A stretch of 64,000 bases of DNA from Sphingomonas hankookensis (GTDB lineage Bacteria; Pseudomonadota; Alphaproteobacteria; Sphingomonadales; Sphingomonadaceae). The notes under the pieces are model-generated. The model did no database searches and was not told the origin of the DNA. It saw nothing but the letters and a program-made list of their open reading frames with translations. Location of the stretch: assembly GCF_028551275.1 (NCBI RefSeq), contig NZ_CP117025.1, positions 2,103,501-2,167,500 on the forward strand, given 5' to 3'. Both the position numbers and the translations under genes were made by a program. Positions 1-11,310 of this stretch are shown piece by piece. The first letter of the stretch is position 1. The number at the start of each line of letters is the position of its first letter.

Positions 1-2
1 GG

Positions 3-1079
3 GCGCTGCTGCTCCAGAACCCGGATGCGGCGTCCAACCCGTTCTTCTTCATGGCGTCGGAGGATTTCCGCCTTCCGCTCGTCATCCTCGCGACGCTCGC
101 GACGATCATCGCCAGCCAGGCGGTGATCACCGGGGCCTTCTCGGTCGTGCAGCAGGCGGTGCAGTTGGGGCTGATGCCGCGCCTGCGCATCGAACATACC
201 AGCGCCGATGCCGCGGGGCAGATCTACATCCCGGCGGTGAACTGGGCGCTGCTGGTCATGGTCCTGCTGCTGATCTTCGGGTTCCAGGAATCGTCGAACC
301 TGGCCGCAGCCTATGGCATTGCCGTGACGGGCACGATGTTCATCAGCACTTGCATGATCGCGGTGCTGATCAAGCGGGTGTGGAACTGGCCCGTCGCTGC
401 GGTCGCCGCGTTCATGTTCATGTTCCTGTGCATCGACGGCGCCTATTTCGCGTCGAACCTGACCAAGGTGCCCGATGGCGGCTGGTTCCCACTGCTGGTC
501 GGCATCGTCGTCTTCGTCCTGCTGACCACCTGGGCCAAGGGGCGCAAGCTGATGATCGAGCGGATGCGCGAGGCCGCGATGCCGATCAAGGTGTTCATCC
601 AGTCGGCGGCCAGCAGCGCCACCCGCGTGCCCGGCACCGCCGTCTTCATGACGTCGACCCCCGAAGGCGTGCCCCACGCGCTGCTCCACAATCTGAAGCA
701 TAACAAGGTGCTGCACGAGCGGGTGATCCTGCTCACCGTGAAGATCGCCGACACGCCCTATGTCGACCCCGAGCTTCGCACGAAGAACGAGGATCTGGGG
801 CAGGGCTTCCACCGCATGATCCTGAAGTTCGGCTTCATGCAGGACCCCGACGTTCCCGGCGCGCTGAAGGCGGTCGGCTGTTGCGGCGGCGACTTCCGGA
901 TGATGGACACCAGCTTCTTCCTCGCGCGCCAGACGCTCTTGCCGTCATCGCGGCCGGGCATGATGATCTGGCGCGAAAAGCTGTTCGCGTGGATGCTGCA
1001 GAATTCGGAAAGCGCGATGGAGTTCTTCCGCCTGCCGACCAACCGCGTCGTCGAGCTCGGCAGTCAGGTCGAGATTTGA
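3..1079 (+). CDS. kup: Kup-family low-affinity K+ uptake transporter, C-terminal part (5' end outside window)
   Basis: This is the C-terminal 358 residues of a K+/H+ symporter of the Kup/HAK/KT family, an inner-membrane protein. The frame is open from the first base of the window, so the ATG at 51 is internal. The conserved family block with [12 protein letters not shown] lies at the visible N-terminus, followed by hydrophobic segments (around [31 protein letters not shown] and [19 protein letters not shown]). A soluble C-terminal cytoplasmic domain follows, as in Kup proteins. The stop codon overlaps the TTG start of the next gene, suggesting a shared transcript. Family assignment is firm; start and promoter are outside the window. 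Confidence 0.93.
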   Translation, partial: ALLLQNPDAASNPFFFMASEDFRLPLVILATLATIIASQAVITGAFSVVQQAVQLGLMPRLRIEHTSADAAGQIYIPAVNWALLVMVLLLIFGFQESSNLAAAYGIAVTGTMFISTCMIAVLIKRVWNWPVAAVAAFMFMFLCIDGAYFASNLTKVPDGGWFPLLVGIVVFVLLTTWAKGRKLMIERMREAAMPIKVFIQSAASSATRVPGTAVFMTSTPEGVPHALLHNLKHNKVLHERVILLTVKIADTPYVDPELRTKNEDLGQGFHRMILKFGFMQDPDVPGALKAVGCCGGDFRMMDTSFFLARQTLLPSSRPGMMIWREKLFAWMLQNSESAMEFFRLPTNRVVELGSQVEI

Positions 1080-1591
1080 CCCCGCCCGACCCCGCCCCGA
1101 TCATCGTGACCGCCTTGTTCGGGCATGAGGATCAGGCGTGGTTCGACCGGCAGCGGCGCGCCTATTTTCCGCCCGAGCGCAACGTCCTTGCGGCGCATTG
1201 CACGATGTTCCACCATCTGGCCCCGGAGCTGGGACCGGAACTGAAGCAACGCCTGAACGCGCTGACGCGCGGCGTGCCGGCGCCGTTTGCCCGGGTCGGC
1301 GGCTTGATGAACCTCGGCCGGGGCGTGGCCTATCGCATCGAATCGCCCGATCTCGAATCGGTCCGCGCCGAACTGGCCGATGCGTTCGCATCGATGCTGA
1401 CGCCGCAGGACCGCGCCGGATGGCGTCCACATGTCACGATTCAGAACAAGGTCGAACCCGCTGCCGCAAAGGCGTTGCTGGCCGAATTGTCCGCCGGATT
1501 TACCCCGCACCCGCTGAAAATCGCGGGTTTGGCCAGCTGGTGGTATCGTGGCGGGCCGTGGGAATTATTTTCCCGACACATGTTCGCTTGA
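1076..1591 (+). CDS. 2'-5' RNA ligase-like 2H phosphoesterase
   Basis: A 171-residue protein of the 2H phosphoesterase superfamily (2'-5' RNA ligase/cyclic phosphodiesterase type). It carries the two diagnostic H-x-T motifs, HCT in the first half and HVT near the C-terminus (PHVTIQNKV). Members hydrolyse or form 2'-5' or cyclic phosphodiester bonds; the substrate here is unknown. The TTG at 1076 overlaps the TGA of kup by two bases, and no ATG precedes the first motif in this frame except one far inside kup, so TTG is preferred. GTG at 1106 is an alternative. The -35 element of the tRNA promoter overlaps this gene's stop codon. Confidence 0.8.
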   Translation: MTPPDPAPIIVTALFGHEDQAWFDRQRRAYFPPERNVLAAHCTMFHHLAPELGPELKQRLNALTRGVPAPFARVGGLMNLGRGVAYRIESPDLESVRAELADAFASMLTPQDRAGWRPHVTIQNKVEPAAAKALLAELSAGFTPHPLKIAGLASWWYRGGPWELFSRHMFA

Positions 1592-1616
1592 CCGCAACGA
1601 TTCGCGTTCGTATAGG
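1588..1616 (+). promoter_or_regulatory. Sigma70-type promoter of tRNA-Met
   Basis: TTGACC at 1588-1593 and TATAGG at 1611-1616 are separated by exactly 17 bases. The predicted transcript would start near 1623, about 20 bases before the mature tRNA 5' end. The -35 element overlaps the TGA of the upstream phosphoesterase gene. Confidence 0.65.
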
Positions 1617-1644
1617 GCCGCCCTCCCCGATGGGGATGCGGCGG

Positions 1645-1721
1645 GGCGAAGTAGCTCAGTTGGTTAGAGCACGGGAATCATAATCCTGGGGTCGGGGGTT
1701 CAAATCCCTCCTTCGCTACCA
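1645..1721 (+). tRNA. tRNA-Met (CAT anticodon), elongator type
   Basis: The 77-nt sequence folds as a cloverleaf. The 7-bp acceptor stem (GGCGAAG with CTTCGCT, first pair G-U) is followed by TA and a D arm. The anticodon stem CGGGA/TCCTG encloses loop ATCATAA with anticodon CAT, and the T arm GGGGG/CCCTC has loop TTCAAAT. The 3' CCA is encoded. The first acceptor pair is not mismatched and the anticodon stem lacks the three G-C pairs of initiator tRNA, so elongator Met is favoured. A CAT anticodon could also be tRNA-Ile2 after lysidine modification. Confidence 0.93.
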
Positions 1722-1851
1722 CCCGCCAAGGCGTCAGCGCAGCGTCCGCGACGCCGATCTCTCGTATTCTTCATGTTCCGTTCAGCTAGATCGAACTTGC
1801 GGCGCGCTCGTTCGTTGTTGGTGGTGATACGAGCAAGAGAGGATAGCCGCC

Positions 1852-1986
1852 ATGCCGATCGTTGCCCCCGCCCGCCCGACGCCCGTTCGCGGTGTTCAGG
1901 ATCGTCCGCCGCATCTTTCCGGGCTTCTCTCCGGCATGCTGTTGGCCATACCGCTCTGGGCCGTCATCCTGGCGTTCGTCCTGTAA
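1852..1986 (+). CDS. Small membrane protein, 44 residues
   Basis: A short ORF with ATG preceded by a purine-rich ribosome site (AGAGAGGA, about 8 bases upstream). The product has a Pro/Arg-rich N-terminal half and one C-terminal hydrophobic segment ending IPLWAVILAFVL, which reads as a single membrane-spanning helix running to the C-terminus. It lies alone between tRNA-Met and trxB. I do not recognise a family. Support comes from the ribosome site and the coherent hydrophobic helix; it could still be chance. Confidence 0.5.
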   Translation: MPIVAPARPTPVRGVQDRPPHLSGLLSGMLLAIPLWAVILAFVL

Positions 1987-2078
1987 GGCGACTTGCGCGC
2001 CACCTGACGTTCCCCATGTTGCGTTCGACCCCGCGACCGGCCTAGACGGGCCGCTCGCATCGAACGGAATATGATCTC

Positions 2079-3050
2079 ATGGCTGTCACGCACCACACTC
2101 GCATGCTCGTCCTAGGTTCGGGACCGGCGGGTCTCTCTGCTGCAATTTACGGCGCGCGCGCCGGCATGGAGCCGATCGTGGTGCAGGGCATCCAGCCCGG
2201 CGGTCAGTTGATGACCACGACGGACGTCGAGAACTATCCCGGCTTTCGCGACGTCGTGCAGGGGCCGTGGCTGATGGGTGAAATGCAGGCGCAGGCCGAG
2301 CATGTCGGTACCCGGATGATGTGGGATACGATCGTCGATGTCGACCTGACCCGACGGCCGTTTCGCCTGACCGGCGATAGCGGCGACGTTTATGAAGGCG
2401 AGGTGCTGGTGATCGCCACCGGTGCGCAGGCGCGCTGGCTCGGCCTCGACAGCGAAGAACTGCTCAAGGGCAAGGGCGTGTCGGCCTGCGCGACCTGTGA
2501 CGGGTTCTTCTACCGAGGCAAGAAGGTGGCGGTGATCGGTGGCGGGAATACTGCGGTCGAGGAAGCGCTGTACCTGACCAACCATAGCGACGATGTGACG
2601 ATCATCCATCGCCGCGACAGCTTCCGCGCCGAACGCATCCTGCAACAGCGGCTGTTCGCCAGCGACAAGATCAGCGTCCTGTGGAACAAGCAGGTCGAGC
2701 GTTTCGTCGGTGGCGGCGATCCGCATGGGCTGGTCGGGATCGAATTGAAGGACACCGTGACCGGCGAACTGTCGATGCTGGACGTCGATGGCGGCTTCGT
2801 CGCGATCGGCCACCATCCGGCGACCGAGCTGTTCCGGGGGCATCTCGCGCTCGATGATGATGGCTATATCGCTGTCGAAACCGGTTCGACCCGGACCAGC
2901 GTGCCTGGCGTCTTCGCGTGCGGCGACGTGATGGACAAGGTCTATCGCCAGGCGGTGACGGCTGCGGGCACCGGCTGCATGGCGGCGCTGGACGCCGAAC
3001 GTTTCCTGCAGGCGGCGGAATTTGCGGAGGTGGCCGAAGCCGCCGAATAA
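2079..3050 (+). CDS. trxB: Thioredoxin-disulfide reductase
   Basis: A 323-residue cytoplasmic FAD enzyme that reduces thioredoxin with NADPH. The FAD-binding GSGPAG lies at residues 13-18, the redox-active CATC at 137-140 followed by DGFFYRG, and the NADPH-site GGGNTA at 154-159. The C-terminal FAD contact region (VFACGDVMD) is present. Length and motif order match low-Mr bacterial TrxB. It appears monocistronic, followed by a GC hairpin shared with the convergent aldo/keto reductase gene. Confidence 0.95.
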   Translation: MAVTHHTRMLVLGSGPAGLSAAIYGARAGMEPIVVQGIQPGGQLMTTTDVENYPGFRDVVQGPWLMGEMQAQAEHVGTRMMWDTIVDVDLTRRPFRLTGDSGDVYEGEVLVIATGAQARWLGLDSEELLKGKGVSACATCDGFFYRGKKVAVIGGGNTAVEEALYLTNHSDDVTIIHRRDSFRAERILQQRLFASDKISVLWNKQVERFVGGGDPHGLVGIELKDTVTGELSMLDVDGGFVAIGHHPATELFRGHLALDDDGYIAVETGSTRTSVPGVFACGDVMDKVYRQAVTAAGTGCMAALDAERFLQAAEFAEVAEAAE

Positions 3051-3054
3051 GCGA

Positions 3055-3075
3055 GGCCGGGCGCGTTGCCCGGCC
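3055..3075. terminator. GC hairpin between convergent trxB and aldo/keto reductase genes
   Basis: GGCCGGGC (3055-3062) and GCCCGGCC (3068-3075) form a perfect 8-bp stem with a 5-base loop just after the trxB stop. No clear U tract follows on either strand, so it may only stabilise 3' ends or act with Rho. Confidence 0.45.
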
Positions 3076-3082
3076 CCGGACT

Positions 3083-4039
3083 TTACACGCCCGCGTCGGT
3101 CAGGTGGGCGAGTTGGTCGGCCGTCAGGTCGATCTGCCACGCACCGACCAGTTCCTCGAGCTGATCGACGCTGGTGGCGCTGGCGATCGGCGCGGTCACG
3201 CCTTCCTGTGCTGCCAGCCACGCGAGCGCGATCTGTGCCAGGGTCGCGCCGGTTTCTGCCGCGACGGCATCCATCGCGGCAAGAACGGCGGCGCCTTTCC
3301 CGGCCAGCAGCTTGGCCATGCCACCGCCGCGCACACTTTTCGACAGGTCTTCCGTGGAGCGGTACTTGCCGGTGAGGAACCCCGAGGCGAGGCCGTAATA
3401 GGGCGCCACGCCGATATTATGCTCGACGCAGAGGTTCTGGAGTTCGCCCTCATATTTGCGGCGGCTCACCAGATTATATTCGGGCTGGAGCGCATGGAAG
3501 CGCGGCAGTCCTTCTGACGTCGCAAGGTCGAGTGCCGACTTCAGTCGCATGGCGCGGAAATTGGACGCGCCGAGCACGCGAACCTTTCCGGCATCGACCA
3601 GCCGGCCGAACGCCGCCAGATAATCCTCCTGCGGCGTGTCGTCGTCGTCCTGATGTGCGTAATAGAGGTCGATATGATCGGTGCCGAGCCGGTCGAGCGA
3701 TGCCTCGGCGGCCGCCGCGATCCGGCTGGGCGCCAGTTTTTCGCCCCCTTCTCCGGGAAGCATGCCGACCTTCGTCGCGATCAGGACGAGGTCACGCTTG
3801 CCCGACCGGCGCAGCCATTCGCCGATGATGGTCTCGGACTCGCCGCCACGGTGCCCGTCGACCCACGCGGAATAGACGTCGGCGGTATCGATCATCGTGC
3901 CGCCCAGGTCGACGAAGGCGTCCAGGATGCGGAAGCTGGAATCGCGGTCGATCGTCCAGCCGAAGACGTTACCACCCAGGATCAGGGGCGGGGTTTGCAG
4001 ATCGGTGGCGCCCAGCGTTCGGAGCGGAATAGCGGTCAT
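3083..4039 (-). CDS. Aldo/keto reductase
   Basis: A 318-residue NADPH-dependent aldo/keto reductase of the AKR barrel family. The catalytic tetrad is visible: D51, Y56, K90 and H129 (AHQ). Substrate cannot be predicted. The ATG at 4039 lies 2 bases after the stop of the small lipoprotein gene upstream; its AAGGA ribosome site covers the end of that gene, so the two are probably co-transcribed. Confidence 0.88.
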   Translation of the reverse strand: MTAIPLRTLGATDLQTPPLILGGNVFGWTIDRDSSFRILDAFVDLGGTMIDTADVYSAWVDGHRGGESETIIGEWLRRSGKRDLVLIATKVGMLPGEGGEKLAPSRIAAAAEASLDRLGTDHIDLYYAHQDDDDTPQEDYLAAFGRLVDAGKVRVLGASNFRAMRLKSALDLATSEGLPRFHALQPEYNLVSRRKYEGELQNLCVEHNIGVAPYYGLASGFLTGKYRSTEDLSKSVRGGGMAKLLAGKGAAVLAAMDAVAAETGATLAQIALAWLAAQEGVTAPIASATSVDQLEELVGAWQIDLTADQLAHLTDAGV

Positions 4040-4041
4040 GG

Positions 4042-4230
4042 TCAGTCCTTCGGATCGGGGGCGATGGCGTTGGCGTCGAGCGCGCCATTGTCTAGCATGG
4101 CGGCGGCGTCGTTCAGCGCGGCTGCCTCGTCCTGTGTGACGCCGCCGGGGGCCGAGCGGTCGTCGGACCCGCTGCATCCGGCCGGGAGCAGGGTGGCCAA
4201 GGCCAGGGCGAGGATAGGGGCAGGGCGCAT
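4042..4230 (-). CDS. Small lipoprotein, 62 residues
   Basis: A short secreted lipoprotein: an N-terminal hydrophobic signal ending in lipobox LPAGC (Cys19), then a small Asp/Ala-rich tail (DAAAMLDNGALDANAIAPD). No family recognised. Its stop codon is 2 bases from the aldo/keto reductase start. It follows the terminator of the next upstream lipoprotein gene, so it likely has its own promoter. Confidence 0.65.
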   Translation of the reverse strand: MRPAPILALALATLLPAGCSGSDDRSAPGGVTQDEAAALNDAAAMLDNGALDANAIAPDPKD

Positions 4231-4245
4231 CGATAATCTCCAAAC

Positions 4246-4283
4246 AAAAAAGGCCGCGCCCCGTTGCGTCGGGACACGGCCTT
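4246..4283 (-). terminator. Rho-independent terminator of the Ala-rich lipoprotein gene
   Basis: On the minus strand an AAGGCCG...CGGCCTT stem, extended by an inner GC stem, is followed by a run of T (AAAAAA on the plus strand at about 4246-4251). It lies just downstream of the gene ending at 4303. Confidence 0.75.
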
Positions 4284-4302
4284 GTCTGCTAACCGAAGAG
4301 GA

Positions 4303-4644
4303 TCAGCGCTGCATTTCGCGGCCGGCCTGTTCCAGTTCCTGGCCGGCTTCGCGCTGCGCGTTGTCGGCAGCGGCGTCGGCCTTGGCCGCACCGCGTTCAA
4401 GCGCGGCACCAGCGCGATCGGTCGCGTTGTCGATCTTCTGGCCAGCGCGGTCGGCGGCGTTCTCGGCGGCGCCGAAGGCACGGTCGCCAGCGGCCTGCAC
4501 GTCGTCGACGGCTTCGCCCATCGTCGCGTTGACATCGGCGGCAACGGCGTCGGCCGCCTCGCCGGTTTCGTTCTGCGCCTTCTGGCTGCAAGCGCCGATC
4601 GAGAATGCGGCGGCGGCGAGCGGCAGCAGAATGAGCTTCTTCAT
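4303..4644 (-). CDS. Ala-rich helical lipoprotein
   Basis: A 113-residue protein with signal MKKLILLPLAAAAFSIGAC, where the final Cys is a lipobox cysteine. The mature part is an Ala/Asp/Glu/Arg repeat of amphipathic helix (ADRAGQKIDNATDRAG-like heptads). Such proteins occur widely as small envelope lipoproteins of unknown role. The ATG at 4644 is chosen over an in-frame ATG at 4692 because it begins the signal peptide and has a GGAAGGGA ribosome site. A terminator follows. Confidence 0.7.
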   Translation of the reverse strand: MKKLILLPLAAAAFSIGACSQKAQNETGEAADAVAADVNATMGEAVDDVQAAGDRAFGAAENAADRAGQKIDNATDRAGAALERGAAKADAAADNAQREAGQELEQAGREMQR

Positions 4645-4737
4645 GGCGGTTTCCCTTCCGTTATGACCGGGCGCCAAACGCATCAGCGGCACGGCGGTTG
4701 CATCGTCGATTATCCGGGCGGCGCATGGTTTCGCCGA

Positions 4738-4766
4738 TTGACCTGATATAAAGATTTCTTTATATC
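4738..4766 (+). promoter_or_regulatory. Promoter with embedded palindromic operator of the methionine operon
   Basis: TTGACC (4738-4743) and TATATC (4761-4766) are spaced by 17 bases. The spacer and -10 are covered by an inverted repeat with perfect 9-bp arms: GATATAAAG (4745-4753), four bases, CTTTATATC (4758-4766). This AT-rich palindrome stands out against about 67% GC surroundings. A repressor bound here would block RNA polymerase. The ArsR-type protein encoded immediately downstream is the obvious candidate ligand (inference). Transcription would start at about 4773-4774, on the ATG itself. Confidence 0.75.
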
Positions 4767-4773
4767 AATAGTC

Positions 4774-5727
4774 ATGGCACCGGCCCTCGACATATTACGC
4801 GCCGCCAGCGACGCGACCCGCTTGCGGGTCATCGGGTTGTTGCGGTCGATGGAATTGTCTGTCGGCGAATTGGCGCAGGTGCTGGAACAGAGCCAGCCGC
4901 GGGTCAGCCGCCATATCAAGATCCTGTGCGATGCCGGGCTCACGGTCCGCCGCAAGGAAGGCAGCTGGGTATTCGTCGCGCTGGGGGAGCCGGCGCTTGT
5001 CGCGCCGCTGCTGGAGGCGCTCGATGCCTGGGTAGCGGACGATGACGCGTGGCGCGAGATCGATGGCGCCCGACTGGCGGAGGTGCGGGCCGATCGCGCC
5101 GCCGCCGCCGCCGCCTGGTTCGAGGCGCATGCCGGCGAATGGGATGCGATCCGTTCGCTGCATGTCGCGGAGGAGCAGGTCGAACGGGCGATGCTGGCGA
5201 CGCTGGGCTCCGATCCGATCGGCCTGCTGGTCGATATTGGCACCGGTACCGGGCGGATGCTGGAATTGTTCGCTCCGCAGGCGGAGCAGGCGATCGGCAT
5301 CGACCGGTCGTCGGAGATGCTGCGACTGGCGCGAGCCAAGCTGACCGAGCGCGGACTGGACCATGCCGAATTGCGACAGGCGGACATTCAGGCGCTCCCG
5401 CTTGAGGCGGGGGCGGCCGATGCCGCGGTGCTGCATCATGTCCTGCATTTCGTGCAGCATCCCGGTGCGGCGATTGCAGAGGCGGCGCGGGTATTGCGGC
5501 CCGGCGGTCGGCTGTTGATCTGCGACTTCGCGCCGCATCAGCGCGAGGAACTGCGGGTTCGCGATGCCCATGCGCGACTGGGCTTCTCCGACGAACAGAT
5601 GCTGGGCTGGTTCGCGGAAACGGGATTGTCACCGGTGTCGATCCAGACGCTGGGTGGCGGCGAACTGACGGTCAAGCTGTGGATGGCGCGGCGGGCGTAC
5701 GACGTACAAGAGGTGAAGGCGGCATGA
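4774..5727 (+). CDS. ArsR-family HTH fused to SAM-dependent methyltransferase
   Basis: A 317-residue two-domain protein. Residues about 1-85 form an ArsR winged helix (recognition helix near QPRVSRHIKIL, 41-51). Residues about 145-300 form a class I methyltransferase with the SAM motif VDIGTGTG (153-160). Proteins of this architecture next to metF/metH are thought to sense SAM or SAH and repress methionine-cycle genes. The start ATG has no Shine-Dalgarno and sits about 7 bases after the -10, pointing to a leaderless message. The stop overlaps the metF start (ATGA). No metal-binding Cys cluster typical of arsenic sensors is visible. Confidence 0.88.
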   Translation: MAPALDILRAASDATRLRVIGLLRSMELSVGELAQVLEQSQPRVSRHIKILCDAGLTVRRKEGSWVFVALGEPALVAPLLEALDAWVADDDAWREIDGARLAEVRADRAAAAAAWFEAHAGEWDAIRSLHVAEEQVERAMLATLGSDPIGLLVDIGTGTGRMLELFAPQAEQAIGIDRSSEMLRLARAKLTERGLDHAELRQADIQALPLEAGAADAAVLHHVLHFVQHPGAAIAEAARVLRPGGRLLICDFAPHQREELRVRDAHARLGFSDEQMLGWFAETGLSPVSIQTLGGGELTVKLWMARRAYDVQEVKAA

Positions 5728-6665
5728 CTCCTACCATTTCCGATCTCGAAGAAGCGCGCCGCGCGCTCGATGCGCCGCTGTTCGCCGATCTGGCCGGCGA
5801 TTGCGCGGTCAGCTTCGAATTCTTCCCGCCCAAGACCGAGAAGATGGAAGCAGCGTTGTGGGAAACGGTGCGCGCGCTGGAGCCGCTCGCCCCCAAGTTC
5901 GTCAGCGTCACCTATGGCGCGGGTGGATCGACCCGGGAGCGGACCCATGCTACCGTCGCCCGGATCGCGCGCGAGACGTCGATGCCCGCCGCCGCGCATC
6001 TGACTTGTGTCGAGGCGAGCCGCGCCGAGATCGATCAGGTCGCGCAGGAATATTGGGCGGCGGGCGTCCGCCATATCGTCGCGCTGCGCGGCGATCCGCC
6101 GACCATGGGGCAGAAGTTCGTCGCCCATCCTGATGGGTATGAGAATGCGGCGGCGCTGGTTGCAGGGCTGCAGAAGCTGCACCCGTTCGAGATTTCGGTC
6201 GCGGCCTATCCCGAATGCCACCCGGATTCGGAGCATCAGGCGGCCGATCTGGATAACCTTCGCGCCAAGATCGATGCCGGCGCGACCCGCGCGATCACAC
6301 AGTTCTTCTTCACGCCCGAGGCGTTCTTCCGCTTCCGTGACGCGGCGGCGGCGGCGGGTATCAACGCCGATCTGGTACCGGGTATCCTGCCGGTGTCGAA
6401 TGTGGCGCAGGTCCGCAAGTTCGCCGGTCTGTGCGGGGCGTCGATTCCGGCGTGGATGGACCGGCTGTTCGAAGGGCTGGACGATCATCCCGGCGCACGG
6501 CAGCTGGTCGCCGCGACGGTGGCCGCCGAAATGTGCCGCAAGCTCTATGCCGGCGGCGTCCGCGACTTCCATTTCTACACGCTCAACCGCGCAGAACTGT
6601 CCTACGCCATTTGCCACCTGATGGGGTTGCGGCCGAAGGCGACGCCGGTCGCCGCCGCGGCCTGA
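5724..6665 (+). CDS. metF: Methylenetetrahydrofolate reductase
   Basis: A 313-residue flavoenzyme that reduces 5,10-methylene-THF to 5-methyl-THF, the methyl donor for MetH encoded next. The FEFFPPKT motif at residues 32-39 and the downstream TYGAGGSTRERTH and ALRGDPP segments are hallmarks. The ATG overlaps the upstream TGA by ATGA, so translation is coupled to the regulator gene. Confidence 0.94.
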   Translation: MTPTISDLEEARRALDAPLFADLAGDCAVSFEFFPPKTEKMEAALWETVRALEPLAPKFVSVTYGAGGSTRERTHATVARIARETSMPAAAHLTCVEASRAEIDQVAQEYWAAGVRHIVALRGDPPTMGQKFVAHPDGYENAAALVAGLQKLHPFEISVAAYPECHPDSEHQAADLDNLRAKIDAGATRAITQFFFTPEAFFRFRDAAAAAGINADLVPGILPVSNVAQVRKFAGLCGASIPAWMDRLFEGLDDHPGARQLVAATVAAEMCRKLYAGGVRDFHFYTLNRAELSYAICHLMGLRPKATPVAAAA

Positions 6666-6688
6666 ACTCACGGTTTGAGGAACACGAC

Positions 6689-7738
6689 ATGACCACCGCC
6701 CGCGAACGGCTGAACGCCGAAGCCGCCCAGCGCGTCCTCATCACCGATGGCGCGTTCGGTACCGAAATCCAGAACTGGAAGCTGTCCGAGGCGGATTATG
6801 CCGGCTCGCTGACGCTCGGCCACGACCAGAAGGGCAACAACGATATCCTGGCGATCACCAAGCCGGAGGTGCCGGAAACGATCACCCGCGCCTATCTGGA
6901 CGCCGGGTCGGATATCGTGTCGACCAACACCTTCAGCGCGAACCTGATCAGCCAAGCGGATTATGGTGCGGAGGCGCTGGTCGCCGATATCAACATCGAA
7001 AGCGCGCGGATCGCTCGCCGGCTGGCCGACGACTATGCCGCGCGAGACGGACGCCCGCGTTTCGTGGCGGGGGCGATCGGGCCGACCAACAAGACGCTCT
7101 CGCTATCACCGGACGTCAACGATCCGGGCTATCGCGAGATCGACTTCGACCATTTGAAGGGCGTGTATCGCGACCAGATCGATGCGCTGGTCACCGGCGG
7201 CATTGACTTCGTGCTGATCGAGACGGTGTTCGACACGCTGAATGCCAAGGCCGGGGTTCTGGCGGCGATCGAGGCCGGCCAAGCGTTGGGGCGCGACTTG
7301 CCGATCATGCTGTCGATGACGCTGACCGACCTGTCGGGCCGCAACCTGTCGGGCCATACGGTCGAGGCGTTCTGGCACGCGATCCGTCATGCGAAGCCGG
7401 TGACGATCGGGCTGAACTGTTCGTTCGGCGCGGAACAGCTGCGCCCGCATGTGAAGACGCTCAGCGACATCTGCGACACGCTGATCATGGTCTATCCCAA
7501 TGCCGGCCTGCCCAACGAACTGGGCGCCTATGACGAAGCGCCGGAGACGACGGCGGCGCTGGTCGGCGACTGGGCGGATCATGGGCAGGTGAACGTATTG
7601 GGCGGCTGCTGCGGATCGACGCCGGCGCATATCAAGGCGATGGCCGATCGCGTTCGTGGCGTCGCGCCGCGCAAGGTGCCGGGCGTGCCGGTACAGACGC
7701 GGCTTGCCGGGCTGGAACCGTTCACGATGGCGGCGTAG
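6689..7738 (+). CDS. metH: Methionine synthase, homocysteine-binding half
   Basis: A 349-residue protein equal to the N-terminal homocysteine S-methyltransferase module of cobalamin-dependent MetH. The zinc ligands are visible: C244 (GLNCSFG) and C307-C308 (GGCCGS). The catalytic partners (folate, B12 and reactivation domains) are on the next ORF, so MetH is split here. Such splitting is known in several alphaproteobacteria. An AGG-containing ribosome site precedes the ATG. A long hairpin repeat fills the 121-bp gap to the second half. Confidence 0.92.
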   Translation: MTTARERLNAEAAQRVLITDGAFGTEIQNWKLSEADYAGSLTLGHDQKGNNDILAITKPEVPETITRAYLDAGSDIVSTNTFSANLISQADYGAEALVADINIESARIARRLADDYAARDGRPRFVAGAIGPTNKTLSLSPDVNDPGYREIDFDHLKGVYRDQIDALVTGGIDFVLIETVFDTLNAKAGVLAAIEAGQALGRDLPIMLSMTLTDLSGRNLSGHTVEAFWHAIRHAKPVTIGLNCSFGAEQLRPHVKTLSDICDTLIMVYPNAGLPNELGAYDEAPETTAALVGDWADHGQVNVLGGCCGSTPAHIKAMADRVRGVAPRKVPGVPVQTRLAGLEPFTMAA

Positions 7739-7748
7739 CTGCTAAAAG

Positions 7749-7846
7749 CCCTCTCCCATTCAGGGGAGAGGGTTGGGAGAGGGGACGTTCACCGCCCTCT
7801 CCGCACATTCCCCTCTCCCCGACCCTCTCCCCTGAAGGGGAGAGGG
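7749..7846. repeat. Long imperfect inverted repeat of the CCCTCTCCC/GGGAGAGGG type
   Basis: Left arm 7749-7787 and right arm 7809-7846 are nearly complementary along 38-39 bases. Each arm itself contains a smaller palindrome (CCCTCTCCC...GGGGAGAGGG). In RNA this would fold into a large hairpin between the two metH ORFs, ending about 13 bases before the second ATG. Similar but shorter elements lie at 33577-33620 and 43148-43252. Confidence 0.85.
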
Positions 7847-7859
7847 AGAGAAAGCTGAC

Positions 7860-10536
<2,677 letters not shown>

Positions 10537-10550
<14 letters not shown>

Positions 10551-11310
10551 GGGCGTCGAGCAGGCGGTCGCGGAGCCAGTCGGCGTCGCCGGGGCGGGCG
10601 AAGCTGTGGCTGTCGCTGTCGCGGTGGTGCAGGGCGGTAAGGTGGCGAAGGTGCCACGCATCGAGGAATGCCACGGCGGTGTGGTCGCGGGTGGCGAGCA
10701 GGATGTCGGCCGGGCTTCCAGAGGCGAGGGACCGGGCGAAGGTTCGGGCGAGGTCGTTTTGGGTGCGGCGGGACCGGGCAATGGTTGCCAAACCTTGCGC
10801 CAGGCGGCGGAAGTTGACGCCGCCGGTCAGCAGCCGGCGCCATTCGGCGGGCGAGGACAGGCGCTGGGCATAGGTCGCGCGGATCGCGGCGGGGGGCGGC
10901 AGGTCGCCCGAAGGCTCGACAATCCAGGGGTTTGCGAGGACGAGGCGGTCGATCCCGGCGTCCGCGTGGAACAGCGCCAGCGCGGTCGCGGCGTCGCAAT
11001 TGCCGAATGCCACCATCCGCGTGACGCCGGTCTGTTCGCGCAAAAAGGCGGCGGCGGCGGCGATGTCGGGGGCGCTGGTGCGGAAGCCTTCATTGCGGCC
11101 GGTCGAATCGCCGAGGCCGCGCCGGTCGAAGCGCAGGACCGGATAGCCGGCAGCGGCGATGGCGGCCGCGAGCAGCGCCATGCCGCGATGGGCGCCGATG
11201 CGCAGTTCGTTGCCGCCCGAGACGATCAGCAGGCCGGTGGTGCCGGGCGCGGCGTCGAGCGTGCCGGCAAGGGTTTCGCCCAGGCAGGGAAAGGTCACCA
11301 GCCGACGCAT
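10537..11310 (-). CDS. Exosortase A-associated alpha/beta hydrolase 1
   Basis: A 257-residue alpha/beta hydrolase of the family found only with exosortase A loci (hydr1_PEP type). The nucleophile elbow reads GNCDA (103-107), so the nucleophile is Cys105 rather than Ser. The [11 protein letters not shown] block (61-71) and a C-terminal region consistent with a catalytic His follow. Substrate is unknown; context suggests thioesterase or acyl-transfer chemistry with the adjacent acyl carrier protein. Start at 11310 is chosen by family N-terminus (MRRLVTFPC); an ATG at 11322 is an alternative. It overlaps hydrolase 2 by 16 bases. Confidence 0.85.

Noticed and set aside
1645..1721. tRNA-Met as an integration site of a mobile element
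   Set aside because: No integrase and no direct repeat of the tRNA 3' end were found; flanking genes look chromosomal.
4680..4773. SAM or cobalamin riboswitch in front of the methionine operon
   Set aside because: The promoter's predicted start leaves no leader to fold; the palindrome fits a DNA operator. No B12-box-like sequence was seen in the 121-bp metH spacer either.
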